NCBI GenBank assembly: GCA_026545225.1
Contig: CM048845.1
Span: 107,458,533 to 107,522,532 of the forward strand
DNA from: Cornus controversa
Taxonomy: Eukaryota > Streptophyta > Magnoliopsida > Cornales > Cornaceae
DNA: 64,000 bases
Reading direction: 5' to 3'
Shown: positions 48,669 to 60,920 of the stretch, one piece after another
Layout of the letters: each line of letters opens with the position of its first letter
Position numbering within the stretch: the first letter of the stretch is position 1
The notes under the pieces: generated by a model
The model's input: the letters and a program-made list of their open reading frames with translations, nothing else
Told to the model about the DNA's origin: nothing
Databases searched by the model: none
Program-made: the position numbers and the translations under genes

Positions 48669-49931
48669 CTACACAACACAACCATCACCAGAAAAATTAA
48701 CAGCACAATTGTTATCAACTAATTGACCAACAGAGATAAGACTCGTGGAAAGCTGAGGAGCAAGAAACACATCAGTAAATTTAGAAGAGGCATCTCCTAC
48801 AACAGCTATGGGCAAAGAACTGCCATTGGCAGTCTGAATGGTAGATTGACCAGCATAGGGCCGAACGTGACACAGAGCGGTGGGAGTATTTGTCATGTGA
48901 TTAAAAGCTCTCGAGTATACATACCAAAGTTTAGTAGAATCTTTACCTTGAAACCCCATTGCAGATAATGCCAAAATTAGCATTTGTTGCACCATTTCTG
49001 GTGTGCAGTAATTTGGTGCAGGAGGTGCAAAATCAGAGGAAGCACCTGAGGAAGAGCCATGTGCTACAGAAGTCGCTGCGGGAGGAACAATAACAGAAGT
49101 CTGAAATGCTTGGGCCTAACGATTCTGGGGACGGAGACGACATTCTTTGATAATGTGACCCTTCTTCTTGCAATAAGAACAATATTTCTTAGGACAATTA
49201 GCAACAATATGCCCATATTCCTTGCAGCAGAAACACTGCAAATGTTTAGAAGGCATAGGTGATTCTCGGCCTTGGGCAACATAAGCCACAGGTGGTAGGC
49301 CCCGAACTGCCATGAGATTGCTCCAAAATAGCTTGAGTACTAAGACGTTATTCTTCGCGAAGTAACTCACCAAAACAAATATCAAGGGAAGGAACAAGAG
49401 ATCGGTTTAGTAGAGAGGAGCGAATATATTCATATTCCGGACGTAATTTCATAAGAAATTGATCACGCCGGCTAGTCTCAAGAAGAGTCTGGATAGTTGA
49501 AAGTGCACCAACAGGAACATCTACTGTAACCAAAGTAGTATATTCGTGCTAAAGAGTCAGAAAGGCCGAGTAGTAATCTTGGATGGAAAGACTACCATGT
49601 TGAAACATGGCAATTGCATGTTCCAACTGAAAGTGATGAGCATCATTAGCTTAATGATAAACCTTCTTCAAGTAATTCCACATGGAATGAATGGAGCGAT
49701 GAGGCCGCAAGTTGGTAACAATATGTGGCTCCACTGAACCAAGAAGCCAAGACATAATCCGAGTATCAAGGACAGCCCATGAGGGATAAGCTCCGAGATC
49801 TTTGGATTTTTCAATAGCAAATTTCGGAGCGACATCTGTGCCATCAATATGACCCCAAAGATCTTTTCCTTTGAGGAAAAGTTCAAACTGAAAAGCCTAA
49901 GTAGAGTAGTTTGTGCCCGTAAACTTGACAC
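48669..49931 (-). pseudogene. Copia 2 gag and protease
   Basis: Gag body at 49348-49931 in two frames. Two zinc knuckles are adjacent (CFCCKEYGHIVANC and CSYCKKKGHIIKEC, 49130-49240), then the protease site at 48900 reads WYVYSRAFNHMTN, where family members have D-S-G-A. Both catalytic Asp and Gly are changed. Confidence 0.82.
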
Positions 49932-50203
49932 ACACAGGTGCAGAGTCCATCACAAAGAAACTAATTCACCAGAAGGATGTGACTGCCGAGATGAAAATAG
50001 AAACTGCAGAGAAACTATGGAGACCAGAAACAGACGCTTCGAGAGGCTCACCAGAAGAGAACTCCTGCCGAGACCTGAACAGAGGCTGCCAAAAAAAATA
50101 CTCAAACCAGGAATAATCCAGAAGATGCCAACACACGAACACTGAGAGGAGAAAAAAAAAATCACGCGGGCGACAACCAAACCGAGATGAAAAAAAAAAT
50201 TAA

Positions 50204-50219
50204 CTTGGCTCTGATACCA
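50204..50219 (-). other. Primer binding site of copia 2
   Basis: TGGTATCAGAGCCAAG on the minus strand matches the tRNA-iMet 3' end over TGGTATCAGAGCC and abuts the 5' LTR end TTTTAACA. Confidence 0.9.
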
Positions 50220-50467
50220 TGTTAAAATAAGTCGGAATCTATTTGAATGGCCGAATCAATTAGCTTTTGAGTGATCTATTTATTATATAAGACCTTTACA
50301 AGAGAGTTATACATGGAAAGAAACTAATTGCCGAGTGATTCTAGTAGTCTAGCTTTATATGAAAACTATATATTCTGTCAATATGCTAACTGTACAAGCC
50401 TACATAAATTAAGTAAAGGTGAAATAAGGAAAGAAGATTAATTATGGACAGCAGAGCTGTCCATTGA
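50220..50467 (-). repeat. 5' LTR of copia 2
   Basis: 248 bp. Its first two bases (TG of TGTCAATGG on the minus strand) are missing next to a CCCCGGGG tract. Confidence 0.87.
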
Positions 50468-51236
50468 CCCCGGGGGGGGGGGGGCACTAAATTTTAGGAA
50501 GTTAGGGGATTGAAATGAAATTAGCTAAAAAAAACACACAACAAACAACACATGTCTTGTGAGTGTCCAACTGTCTTAGTGCATGCTACGTCTGGGGCCA
50601 ACCTTGCCAAGTGTGGGAAGAATTTGACCTGAGTTTTAAAGTGCATACTTAAGTATATAGGTATTGTAAACGAACAACCAAGAAAAAAGGAAAGAAAAGA
50701 AAAGAGAAATAGAAAGGTCTTGGCTTAGCCAGAACAGAGAGAAAAAGAGAGAAGAAGAAGACGAGGAGGAGAACAAGAATTACAGAAAGGAAAACAAGAA
50801 ACTTTCAATTCCAGGCAAGTTGATTCATGCCTCTATATCTCTGTATATATGTTTTAGCTTGATGTTAGATTTAAGATTGAAATAGAATTAAGAATAAAAC
50901 CTTTCATAGAATCTTGAGAATATGTGAATAGATGGAATAAATTATTTGGAACTTGAATGTTAGAAGTTTGAATTTGAATATGTTGCTCTTTGTTTTACGA
51001 CAAGATTGATTTATATTTTTGGGTTCTATGTATATACAAGTGTCTGTGTGTATATATGTGTATTAATTGGTGAGACTATGAACATATAATTGATTATTGC
51101 AACGTATATATAGTTGTGATTTGTTTATGTATCAAGATATCTATAATGTTACACATATATATGTATATAGATATATACACACACAAATATATGACTACAT
51201 ACCGGTTAGTATCTAGACTTTAAATTGGTTGTGACT

Positions 51237-54200
51237 TGTGAGATCCTGAATTTTTTTTTTTAATTAAATGTTTTATTATTATTATTATTATTATTCTTAT
51301 TATTATTTTATTTTATTAAAATGTTTTATTTTTATTATTTCATTTCTAAGTTTAGAATATGTTTGGATGTTCGGGTTTCCAATTTCAAGTATTGGTTTGA
51401 TCCCGGGCATTTTCAAAGTTAAAGAATAGTTCTACAGGATGGTGGGACATGAGGATATGTTAGTCTTTTCCAAAAAGATTTGGGACGATTTCGGCATTTC
51501 TTTTAAGGTGAAGGGTATTTTAGTAATTTCGTATTATGGATGGCACCATCGAAAATTCTTTGAAAAAGAATGGCATTGTGGTAGTTTTAGAGTAAAATGG
51601 AGGGTAAAAGAGACTTTTCACTTGGGGGAGTCTAGAAGCTACTAGAAGGGGTGGGAGATATGGATGTATATCTATAGGTTTTGAGCTACAAAAGTCAAAA
51701 TTGTCTTCCTCTCTTCCCCATAAGTTTTGCCAGCCCTTTCTTTTTCCTCTCCATCTCTCATTTTGCTCTCTTTCTTCCTCCATTGAAGTGCTTGAAGGCT
51801 AGGCTTGGTCCAAGGTTATTAGTGGTGGTTAGTGTTGGTGCCAGTGGCATGTAAGTGTTTCTTTCCACTACTTTTGTCCATCTTTTTCTTCTACTTCCTC
51901 TCTTCATCTTCTTTTTCAATTATTGAAGTTTGAAGAATGAGTGTGGTGTATGGTTTGTAGTATTGGAAGCTTTGGGACTTGAAGACTTCCATTCCTTTCC
52001 ATTGATTTCTCCATTAAAGCTTTTGAAGAAAAGTTAGGGTTTCAAATTGAATTTCAAAATTCAATTTGGGGGTTTCTTCAATCCTTCTTGGATTTAAGGT
52101 AGGAATGAATTTAACTTCCTTTCCTAATGTTTTAAGACTTTATGAAGTGTTAGGTTGAGATTCTAACATGAATTGCAAAATGTGTAAATTAAAGTTTACT
52201 TTATTTCATGAAAATTTGGGGCTTTTGTGTTTTGAGCATGCTAAATGTGTTTAGACCTTGGATTATGCCTATTAGCATTATTAGGGAGGTTTACCATTGA
52301 GACATGAATACCATTGGATCACTTGTGCTCTTAATTTGAAATTAAAGTACACTTTATTGCATGATAACTCTAGTGTTGTGTAAGAGCTAGGAGTTCTACA
52401 TTACTTTTATAGTAATTGTGTTAATGATTGTAAATTATGGAAGTCTTGGGTCATCCATTAGTGTCTTGGAATAAAAAGCTTAACTTTTGTTCAAGAAGAG
52501 TATTTTGGGAAAAAGTGGTGAGATGTATTCTTTGTTTGCTAATGTGTGTTCAAGCATCCTACATTTTACTTAATTAATGTGTATGAATGTTAATGGATGA
52601 ATTGGGTTTCATTTGACAACTTATGGACCATTAGGGGTATTTTGGTCATTCATGTGTACATTAGTTGAGAATGCATGCTAGGTGGTTATTTAAAGTGCCT
52701 AAGTGTTTGTGTATGCCTTTTGAACATGTTGAGCATGATAGGTAACACCTAGGAGAAATTATCGACTTTTGACCATACTTTAATGTTTATGGAACTGGAA
52801 TTGTTTAAATGCTTTAAATTATGCTTAGAATATACTACAGTATGTGTAATACCCCGCTCCAACACATGGTATGATATTGTCCGCTTTGGGCCTGAGCCCG
52901 CACAGTTTTGCTCTTGGGTTTTACCCCAAAAGGCCTCATACCATTTGAAGAGAACATACTACATATAAGCACATCCCCTTTTCCACACCCAGGCGATGTG
53001 GGATTAAGCACCTCGTACCCTATCAGTGTGGTAGCTCAGCCCAGTGTCTCTCTTCGCACCCGCCCACTCACACCCGTCCACAAGGGTTACTACAATCCAC
53101 CCCCCTACGAGGCCCGACGTCCTCGTCGACACACTTCCGGCTGGGTTCAGGCTCTGATACCAACTGTAATACCCCGCTCCAACACATGGTATGTATATTG
53201 GTTCTCTGATTGGGATGCAGTAGATAGAACTTGCTCGTGGGTTTAACCCACTTTGTTGATATTTCAGGTTTCAGACAGGTTCTACTGCAAGGATAGAGTT
53301 TTAGGGTTAGTTGTGGCAGACATCTCTTCTCATCGGTCACAGGGTAGAAATCTATCCTCTTATTCAAGGGTCAGACTATGAACTCTTTTGGAGGTTTTGG
53401 TTGTTGGTTTTAAATTAGAATCTTAAACTTGTGTTTATTCTGGTTAAGGGGTCCTTGCGTTACGGGACTTCCAAATTATATTACCAGGCATATAACTATT
53501 TATTTATCAGTTATTTCAATTCAGTGGAATTTTCTGTTCAGCTTTTAGAATTTATTTTAGTCTGTCTTTTGTATTCTATGCTTGTTGCTACCAGTTGTAT
53601 GTATCTCCCAGGTTTTGTGTATGAGACTGGCCACCTCATGCGCGAAATTTTCTGGGGTTATTTCAGTATGATTTGGTGTTAATTTAATATATTTGATTTG
53701 AAAGTTCAAGTATGCTTGCTAGGTAGCATATAAATTGCCTAGATGTACTACTTTGGTTAAATTATGAATTTGGTTATGCTTTGATACTATATATAAGCAA
53801 GCATTGAAATTAAAGGTTTAAAACCCTATTGAAAAGGATTTGAAGGTTTAAAGCCCTATTGAAAAGAGACATTTACTCACGTGGAATTTTGCTTAAGGAA
53901 TGACTCATTGAAAGCTTGGTGCACATAGATGTAGAACCAATGCTATGAGGATAATTATTATGGACATTGTTATTACATTGTTCATATTAATCATTTTTTT
54001 TCATACTATTCATATCATGTGTGAGTTATGATTTTCGAGAAGTTTTAAATAGTCAGAATTGAAAATAAAGGCACAAAGATGCCTGGTGGTTGATAAGTCC
54101 ACCTGACTGGCCAGTGGTTTCACGTCGACCTGCAAACTAGTAATCCGGAATGACGGAATGTACAAAAGGACTGCTCTGTTGATGCGTGTGTCACGACTAT

Positions 54201-54891
54201 TTGAGTTACATGTGGCGTGTGTGTGTGTCATATGCACTGCATCTAAATAAACAAACTGTTCATTTCAAGTTTTATGCTTTTTAAATCATTATAAATAGGT
54301 TTATTATTCCATTGTTATGGACGAGTTATGGCTTCATTGTTTATGGGCAAGTTATATTTCATGCTTATGTGTAAATGTATTTTAGTGAATACTTGTAAAG
54401 CATGTGGAAAGGGAAATAGGAATATGTTAGAAAGAACAATGTTGCGTGCTGTTTAGGGGGGACAGTTGAGTCATTTCTACTAAGCCGTCGTTGCTCACCT
54501 TATAGATGTACCACATTTTCCAGGAAATAGGGACGGAAAGGATGTTGCTTGAGCTCCAAAAAGCTTGACGTGGCATATTTCTTTTTTGGTGTTTTGTAGT
54601 TATACTTGTATGTAGTAGGTATAACTTGGATAACATGTATGTTACGTTATTCGGGGCCAGTCTGTTGGCTTAGTACTTCTATACTTGTATGACATGTCAT
54701 AATTAAGAGTTTTGTAATTTATCTTCTCTATTGAGCATGTTAAGTGTATGTTAATTATAGTTAAGTTGTTTATCGCTTCCGCAGTGACGACTTTGATGTC
54801 GGCTTGGGGTCCGGGGTTCGGATCCTTTTCTATTCTTTTCTTATATTTTCTTTTAGTCGTAACTCGGGTCTTTGAGATTCGGGACGTGACA
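51237..54891 (+). mobile_element. Solo Ty3/gypsy LTR, 3.65 kb, with 5-bp target duplication
   Basis: Starts TGTGAGATCCTGAATTT and ends TTCGGGACGTGACA, flanked by TGACT at 51232-51236 and 54892-54896. No internal domain lies next to it. An ATT microsatellite is at 51274-51297, a pyrimidine-rich leader-like tract at 51700-51780, and the TRIM fragment at 52845-53193 is nested inside. Small open frames here are not genes. Confidence 0.85.
52845..53193 (-). mobile_element. TRIM element fragment nested in the solo LTR
   Basis: Left LTR 52845-53010 (166 bp; TGTAATACCCCGCTCC... with GTCCGCTTTGGGCC), internal leader 53011-53164 with the primer site TTGGTATCAGAGCC next to TGTAATACC at 53165. The right LTR is cut after about 29 bp. 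There are no genes. Its LTR pairs with that at 26620-26784 (165 bp). Confidence 0.82.
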
Positions 54892-54944
54892 TGACTTGGG
54901 ATTAGTTATTAGGTGATTTTGTGAACAGTTGGAAATTGATTGGA

Positions 54945-56937
54945 TGTCACGCCCGATTTTCGACAACCCGGTTAACAGCGAAGGAAATGAGGTGTGAGCT
55001 ATAAAATCAAACATCAATGCTTCGGTCACCGGAGATTCCATCACCGTGCCTGAAATCTTAACTCTTAAGTCAATGCAGAAGCTTAAATACATACATCCTC
55101 CAAATCATCTATTGAATTACTATGATCTCACAATCCTCGTACATGTCTCACGCAATGCATAAATTATTATTCAAACCCAGTCCAAATCACCAAGCCCAAT
55201 ACATCAACTTCAAAAGACTAAACTTAAACATTCAATTTCAGCCCATTTCCATCATATAGGCCCAAATTAATATCCAACACTACCAATTTTCAGCCCACAC
55301 AAACTAATCTTGGCCTAATTCATGCTTTGGCCCAATGAATTTTCATTCCAGCCCAAATCCCCTTCATCCATGTTACCATTGGATCCACAAAGACAACTTC
55401 ACTCACCCGAAATTCACCACAATCATACTGTCAAAGTCAACTACCCAAGTACCCATGGACTGAGCACACCTAACCAGCCAAAATCACCACTCACAGCCCA
55501 TGCAAACTTACAACCACACCACCATCACCAAGCCGTGAACAACTTCCCATGGTTGCCGAGCCATGCAAAAACCCACCAAGTCCTCCCCCGAACCACCACA
55601 CCTCACCATCAACTACACCCGCAAGCACCACGGCTACCAAACCGTGACCACCCTATAGACAACCGTGGGCAACCCATGAAGACCAAACCTTCTCTACCAC
55701 CACCAAACTTCATCACCAAACCGTTGCAACAACCATACCAATCCACCACCACCGAAAATCCACCACAGAAGGCCCACAACGACCACCACCCGCGTCCCCC
55801 CCACATGACAGACCCACCATGGCCGGAGTTCCACAGACCTTTTAATTAGCCACCCAAGTATTCTGCACTTCCACCACCATCAGCCAAACCAACAGCCACT
55901 TACATGTGATGACCCAACCAACATCAAACCCGAAACCTGCCGGAACCAACAACCACCACGACCCACAACTCCACCCAGCTACTATCGCGATGGCCCTCAC
56001 GGCACCACCTCTATCGGAGCACCACTACTGGCAACCAAAACCATCCGTCATTGCTGTCGAAGCCCAGCTCGCAACTGTCGGCCAGCTAGGCCGAAATGAC
56101 ATTTTCAGCCGATCGAAGCATTCTGTCGGCCGTCCGAAACGCCGAGCTCCTCCAACCGAGCTTCACTACCAGAATCAATGTCCTATCCACCATGTACCCT
56201 AAGCTACCGCCATCACCTTCATTCACCAAGACTATGACCTCTATCCCACACAATCACGATCAGTGAACCCACTTCACAGCCGAAGCCAAGCTCATCCAAA
56301 ACCACTAGCCAAAGGAGACCCCCATTGGCCGAACCCAACAGTCCAGCCACCGCCCGTCATTTCATGAGGAATCAACCCAAACTCACGGCCACCATCGTCC
56401 TACACAACCAGCCACCACAGCCCCACTACCGGAGCACCATGGAGGCCACCCTCGACTTCTCTCTCCTTCCCTCTCTCTCTCTCCTCTGCAACTATCACTC
56501 TCTATATTTTTTTATTTTTCTCTTTTGGACTCTCTATAAAACACTCTATCTTCCTTCTTTTCTTTCCCGGCTTTCTCTTCTATCACTAAACTTTTCTTCC
56601 TCTTTCTTGAATTACCCTGCCGACACAAATGAGATATTTTATCATAGGAAAAAATATCTTTTAACCCTTTTTCTTCTACCCATTCTCCACCATATCTTTT
56701 CACCAATTCTGGTCCACACACACATATATATATATTATATATATATATACAATATCTCCCACTTTATATCTATATATAAATATAATTATATATATATATA
56801 TATATATCTTCATCTATATATAATTATATATATATATATATCCACTATATGTAAAATCATATATATATATTTGTATCCACCATTAAATAATAATAAATAA
56901 ATAAAAATAACCAGTCAAAAATAAACCGGTCCTTGCA
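54945..56937 (-). mobile_element. Ty3/gypsy LTR, family C copy 1
   Basis: Minus-strand start TGCAAGGACCGG directly follows the post-pol signature (GAAGGTGGGGAGGT, at 56938-56950); minus-strand end is GGGCGTGACA at 54945. It is 1,993 bp, proline-codon-rich in the plus sense (open frames here are artefacts of CCA-rich DNA) with (TA)n tracts at 56715-56860. The LTR at 58271-60920 is a longer relative. Confidence 0.75.
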
Positions 56938-57625
56938 ACCTCCCCACCTTCAAAAAATTTCGTCCTCAAAATTTGTGTCCTCGATTCCATCTCTAAATTT
57001 CTGACTCTCGGAAACTGAGGTGACTCGAGTTACACGTCACCGCTCCAAATCTCAAGAGTCATTCCAAGAACTATACAACCACGAAAGCTAATCGTACATA
57101 CGCAATACACAGGTGTAAGCTCATTACCATTCACCTCACTAATTCATACACAAACTTAAACTTGTTTAAAACTTGATAAAACTCGTACAATCATCTTTCA
57201 TTTATACCATAATCCATATACCTCCTAATCATAATTAAAGAACACCCATTGATACAAATTCTTCTCAAATACCCCAAATCATTTCCACTCACATCCATCC
57301 ACATTCTACGCCCCCCTAAAATTATTTGCATAACGTTATAACATGAATAGAGGTCATCACTTCATAATTCCATACATCACAAGGCGTTACGCTCATAACA
57401 CCTAACTCATACCACTAGAGTCCAGTACAAATAGTGCATCTCTAATACTCCAAAGTTAAACATAGTCAAACCTTTACCCAAGGTATCCAAATCAACCACC
57501 ATACTCACAATTTCCGTTTTCGAAATTATAAGCTACAATCCTTCTAGTATGCCTTAAGTCACACCTAACAGTCTCATGACACATCACAACAAACACCATT
57601 TTTCACACTACTTTTGAGAATAATC
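56938..57625 (-). mobile_element. Gypsy family C copy 1, post-pol internal piece
   Basis: Contains TTTCGTCCTCAAAATTTG (56953) and a block (57370-57615; GGCGTTACGCTCATAACACC, GACACATCACAACAAACAC) that recurs at 61090-61350 beside copy 2. No open domain remains. Confidence 0.7.
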
Positions 57626-58110
57626 AACCGAAACCTGCCGAAACCAAGACCCACAACTCCACCCAACTACTGTCGCGAAGGCCCTCACAGCAACACCTCT
57701 GTCGGAGCATCACTACGGGCAGCGGAAACCATCTGTCACTACCGTCGAAGCCCAGCTCGCAACTGTCGGCTGGTCGGCCGAAATGGTATCGACCGAAATG
57801 GTATTTTCAGCCAACCAGAGCATTCGGTTGTAAGGACCGGTTTATTTTTGATCGGATATTTTTATTTATTTATTGTTATCTAATGGTGAGTACAAATATA
57901 TATATATGATTTTACATATAGTGGATATATATATATATTTATAATTATATATAGATGGAGAGATATATATATATATGATGGATATATATATATATATAAT
58001 TATATTTTTGTGTGGACCAGAATTGGTGAAAAGATGTGGTGGAGAATGCGTAGAAGAAAAAGGGTTAAAAGATATTTTTTCTTATGATAAAATATCTCAT
58101 TTGTGTCGGC
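57626..58110. mobile_element. Rearranged family C LTR pieces, one inverted
   Basis: 57630-57830 is a direct repeat of about 55930-56140 (GAAGCCCAGCTCGCAACTGT). 57838-58110 is the reverse complement of about 56635-56933, from ACCGGTTTATTTTTGA to GTGTCGGCAG. Confidence 0.8.
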
Positions 58111-58129
58111 AGAAAGAAAAGTTTAGTGA

Positions 58130-58270
58130 TTGAGCACCATATAGCCTACCAGTGTGGTAGTTCGCCTAGTGTCTCACACCCGCCCACAAGAGTCACTATA
58201 ATCCACCCCCCTTGGAGGGCCGACGTCCCCGTCGGGACACTTCCGGCTGGATCAGGTTCTCATACCATGC
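58130..58270 (-). mobile_element. TRIM-type leader attached to a gypsy LTR
   Basis: On the minus strand TGGTATGAGAACC follows the LTR end GTGTGACA by three bases, a primer site with two changes. It is followed by CCGGAAGTG, GACGTCGG and GGGGGTGGATTATAGTGAC, as in the TRIM at 53011-53164. Confidence 0.7.
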
Positions 58271-60920
58271 TGTCACACCCCGATTTCCAAGTCACCGAAA
58301 ATGAGGGGTGATTAAGTTAAAAATTCACAATCTAATCATCAATATCCGTTGATCCCTAAATTTTCTTTCCTTTATAAGAAAATCATATTTCTCCAATTTA
58401 AATAAACTGGACTCTGAATAAACATATTCGTACATAAACCACATAGCATATGTCCCACCCCATGATTCTTATATACATAAAATCCAATGTACAACCACAT
58501 TACAACCAGAAGAAATTAATAAACATAATTCTCCCATCATCTAATCGATAGTAAAACCATCTATCTCATATTCTGGACAAAATTAAATTCTAATGAATCC
58601 AATTACTACCTCTTCAACCGGTACTATCAAATCCTTTAACTGACTCCGTATCATGGTCATTACCTGCAAAATCTTGGGGGGAGTAAGCTCACAAGCTCAA
58701 CAAGATATGTTGAACACAATCAATGCTTCATCAAGTTGATCCCACATCATATTCTCAAAATATACAAAATTTATTTCTCAACAATTAACATGCTCCAATT
58801 TCACAATTTGAAATTTCATAGCACCCAACAACTCATATGTCAACTTTCAACATATAAAACAATCATTTATACATGATTTAAAAACCAATCCTGTCAGCAT
58901 GCTCAACAAGTAGCAAAAACTCAATTGCAATATATATACATTTAATCCATTCACCATGCTTAATAGTTAAACACATAAGCATCTCAATATTTACGTCTTT
59001 TTTCAGTCATAATTCGATACACATACATGATTGGTCAACTCCGACGATCATGTGGTGTTGGGCAACTCCGACAACACCCATATGATTGGTCAACTCCAAA
59101 GATCATACATTCTTGGCAATAAATTGGTCTTGCCATTGTGATTGGGTAACTCCGACGGTCACAAGATTTTGGACTACTCCGATTTCTAAGCATTAGCTTT
59201 AGTATGATTGGACAACTTCGACAGTCTACCTTAGTGAGTAATTTCACCACTTCCATAGCATGGTTGGGCAACTCCGAACCCCATGTATGACTTACTTAGA
59301 CAATCCTCTGATATATACATATACATGCACATTAGGCACATATACACATAGCATATTTCTCATGCGCTTTTACATACATTCATGCTTTATTTAATTCTAG
59401 CATGCATCAAGCCCTCGTACACCACATATAACGCATATATGCTCAAACTAATGCATACAATTCATATATGCATATAATTTACTATCAACCAAACGTGCTC
59501 ATATTTTCATACATTCAATATATATGTGTAGCAATCATATTATATCACCATATGAACAACTATAGTATGCATTTAACCACATAGACATTCAAAATCATGC
59601 ATGCAATTCAAATATGCATATATTTTATCGCATTCCTAAACATACCCTCATTTATATATATAGGAGATAGAGGCAAGAATCAACTTGCCATGGTGTATTC
59701 CCAGAAGCCCATACTGTATCATCATCTGGCCCATCCTACAGCGGCCCAATTGATTTTTCATTTCATCACTTTTCTTTTAAATAAGATTGGGCCTATACCC
59801 AATTCCGGCCCAGTCCAATGTTAAACTACCCACAATCTACACTAAATCCCAATTCACTATTTCAGTCCACTGCCTAAGCCCAAACCTCAAGCCCAATTAA
59901 TTGACAAGCCATGCACTACAGCCCACCAATTTGGCTGCCACACAAGAACCACATCACTAAGCCCAATTCAATTATGCAGGCCCATTGTCAAAGTCCATAC
60001 TTAAACCAACCATCAAGCTCATATCACCTGTCAAGGAATAGACCCAGCTCTAATTCACAGACCAGCCAAGTGTCAGATTATCAAGACCCAATTCTAAACA
60101 TCAAACCATAGCCAAAACAACCATTCACATCAGCAACCCATTGCCCACCACCTCAGGCCACTACTAAAGAATAACCAAATTATCTTTATCTCCAACTATA
60201 TGTACACCCACACACACAACTGAACCAATGTCTCAACCGATCCCAATCATTCAAGTTGAACTTGTAACTATTTGTGCCCATCATCTATAACACTGCTAAC
60301 CACTGCAATAAACCATCTTCCTCAGCCGAGAAGACCCGAATAACAACCATTGATAGACCCATAACCGGCCACCCAAAATCGTGAGCACCCACAGCCAAAC
60401 CAAACACAACCCAGCCGTGTCTCCGCCATGCATGAACCCACTGTTCAGCCAAACCCAGCCGAGTACCCAAAATAGCCGCAAAACCCAACCCCGAATGACA
60501 CCATAGCGAGCACAATAGCCACCGACACACCATGAGTATAGACCCATTCGAGCACCCCAAACTATAGTTGCCACTGTGACCTCCGTGAGCCACCACCACC
60601 ACCTTCGCGACAGCCACTCCCCCGAGCTCTAACATCACCACGACCAGCCTGCCATGCCACCATCAAGCTTCACTACCAAGCTCCACCACAACCACAACAT
60701 TTAACAACTTTCTCTTTTTTCTCTCTTTTTCTTTCCCTTTCTCTTTCATGCCGACACCCAACTTGTTCGGCCTTTATCATAAGATAAATATCTTCCATCT
60801 CTCTTTTTATCATATCTTCTATACCCCGATAATCTGATAAAATTCACATCTCCTTCCAAAAATTAAATATAATAAGGAAGAAAAGAAAAGAAATTGGTCA
60901 AAAATAATCCGATCTCTACA
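58271..60920 (-). mobile_element. Ty3/gypsy LTR, family C copy 2
   Basis: 2,650 bp from TGTAGAGATCGG (60920, minus strand) to GGGGTGTGACA (58271). The right side continues into TGAGGAGG and TTTCGAGGATGAAATTCC, the post-pol signature. It contains the repeated CAACTCCGAC motif at 59036-59280. No genes. Confidence 0.78.

Larger units (their letters stand above)
45571..50467 (-). mobile_element. Ty1/copia retrotransposon 2, decayed
   Basis: Both LTRs (45571-45826 and 50220-50467) and the gag-PR-INT-RT-RH order on the minus strand are present. The primer site TGGTATCAGAGCCAAG (50204-50219) is next to the 5' LTR, and a GAGGGTGGC purine tract precedes the 3' LTR. It sits in a G-rich tract of the gypsy 1 LTR, so a target duplication cannot be read with certainty. 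Confidence 0.92.
45483..51231 (+). mobile_element. LTR of gypsy element 1, interrupted by copia 2
   Basis: The LTR starts TGTAATATCCTGAATTT at 45483, is broken at 45570 by copia 2 and resumes after 50467. Sequence such as the GAGAAGAAGAAGACGAGGAGG stretch near 50740 resembles a transcribed LTR leader. It is broken again at 51232 by the solo LTR; 54892-54944 is probably its continuation. The far end is not identified. Confidence 0.6.

Noticed and set aside
55322-55849. 175-residue Pro/His-rich open frame
   Set aside because: It lies inside a gypsy LTR and reflects CCA/CAC-rich DNA; the copy at 58271-60920 does not keep the frame.
56325-56900. 191-residue open frame
   Set aside because: It runs through CT-rich and (TA)n tracts of the LTR, giving low-complexity Leu/Tyr/Ile strings; not a gene.
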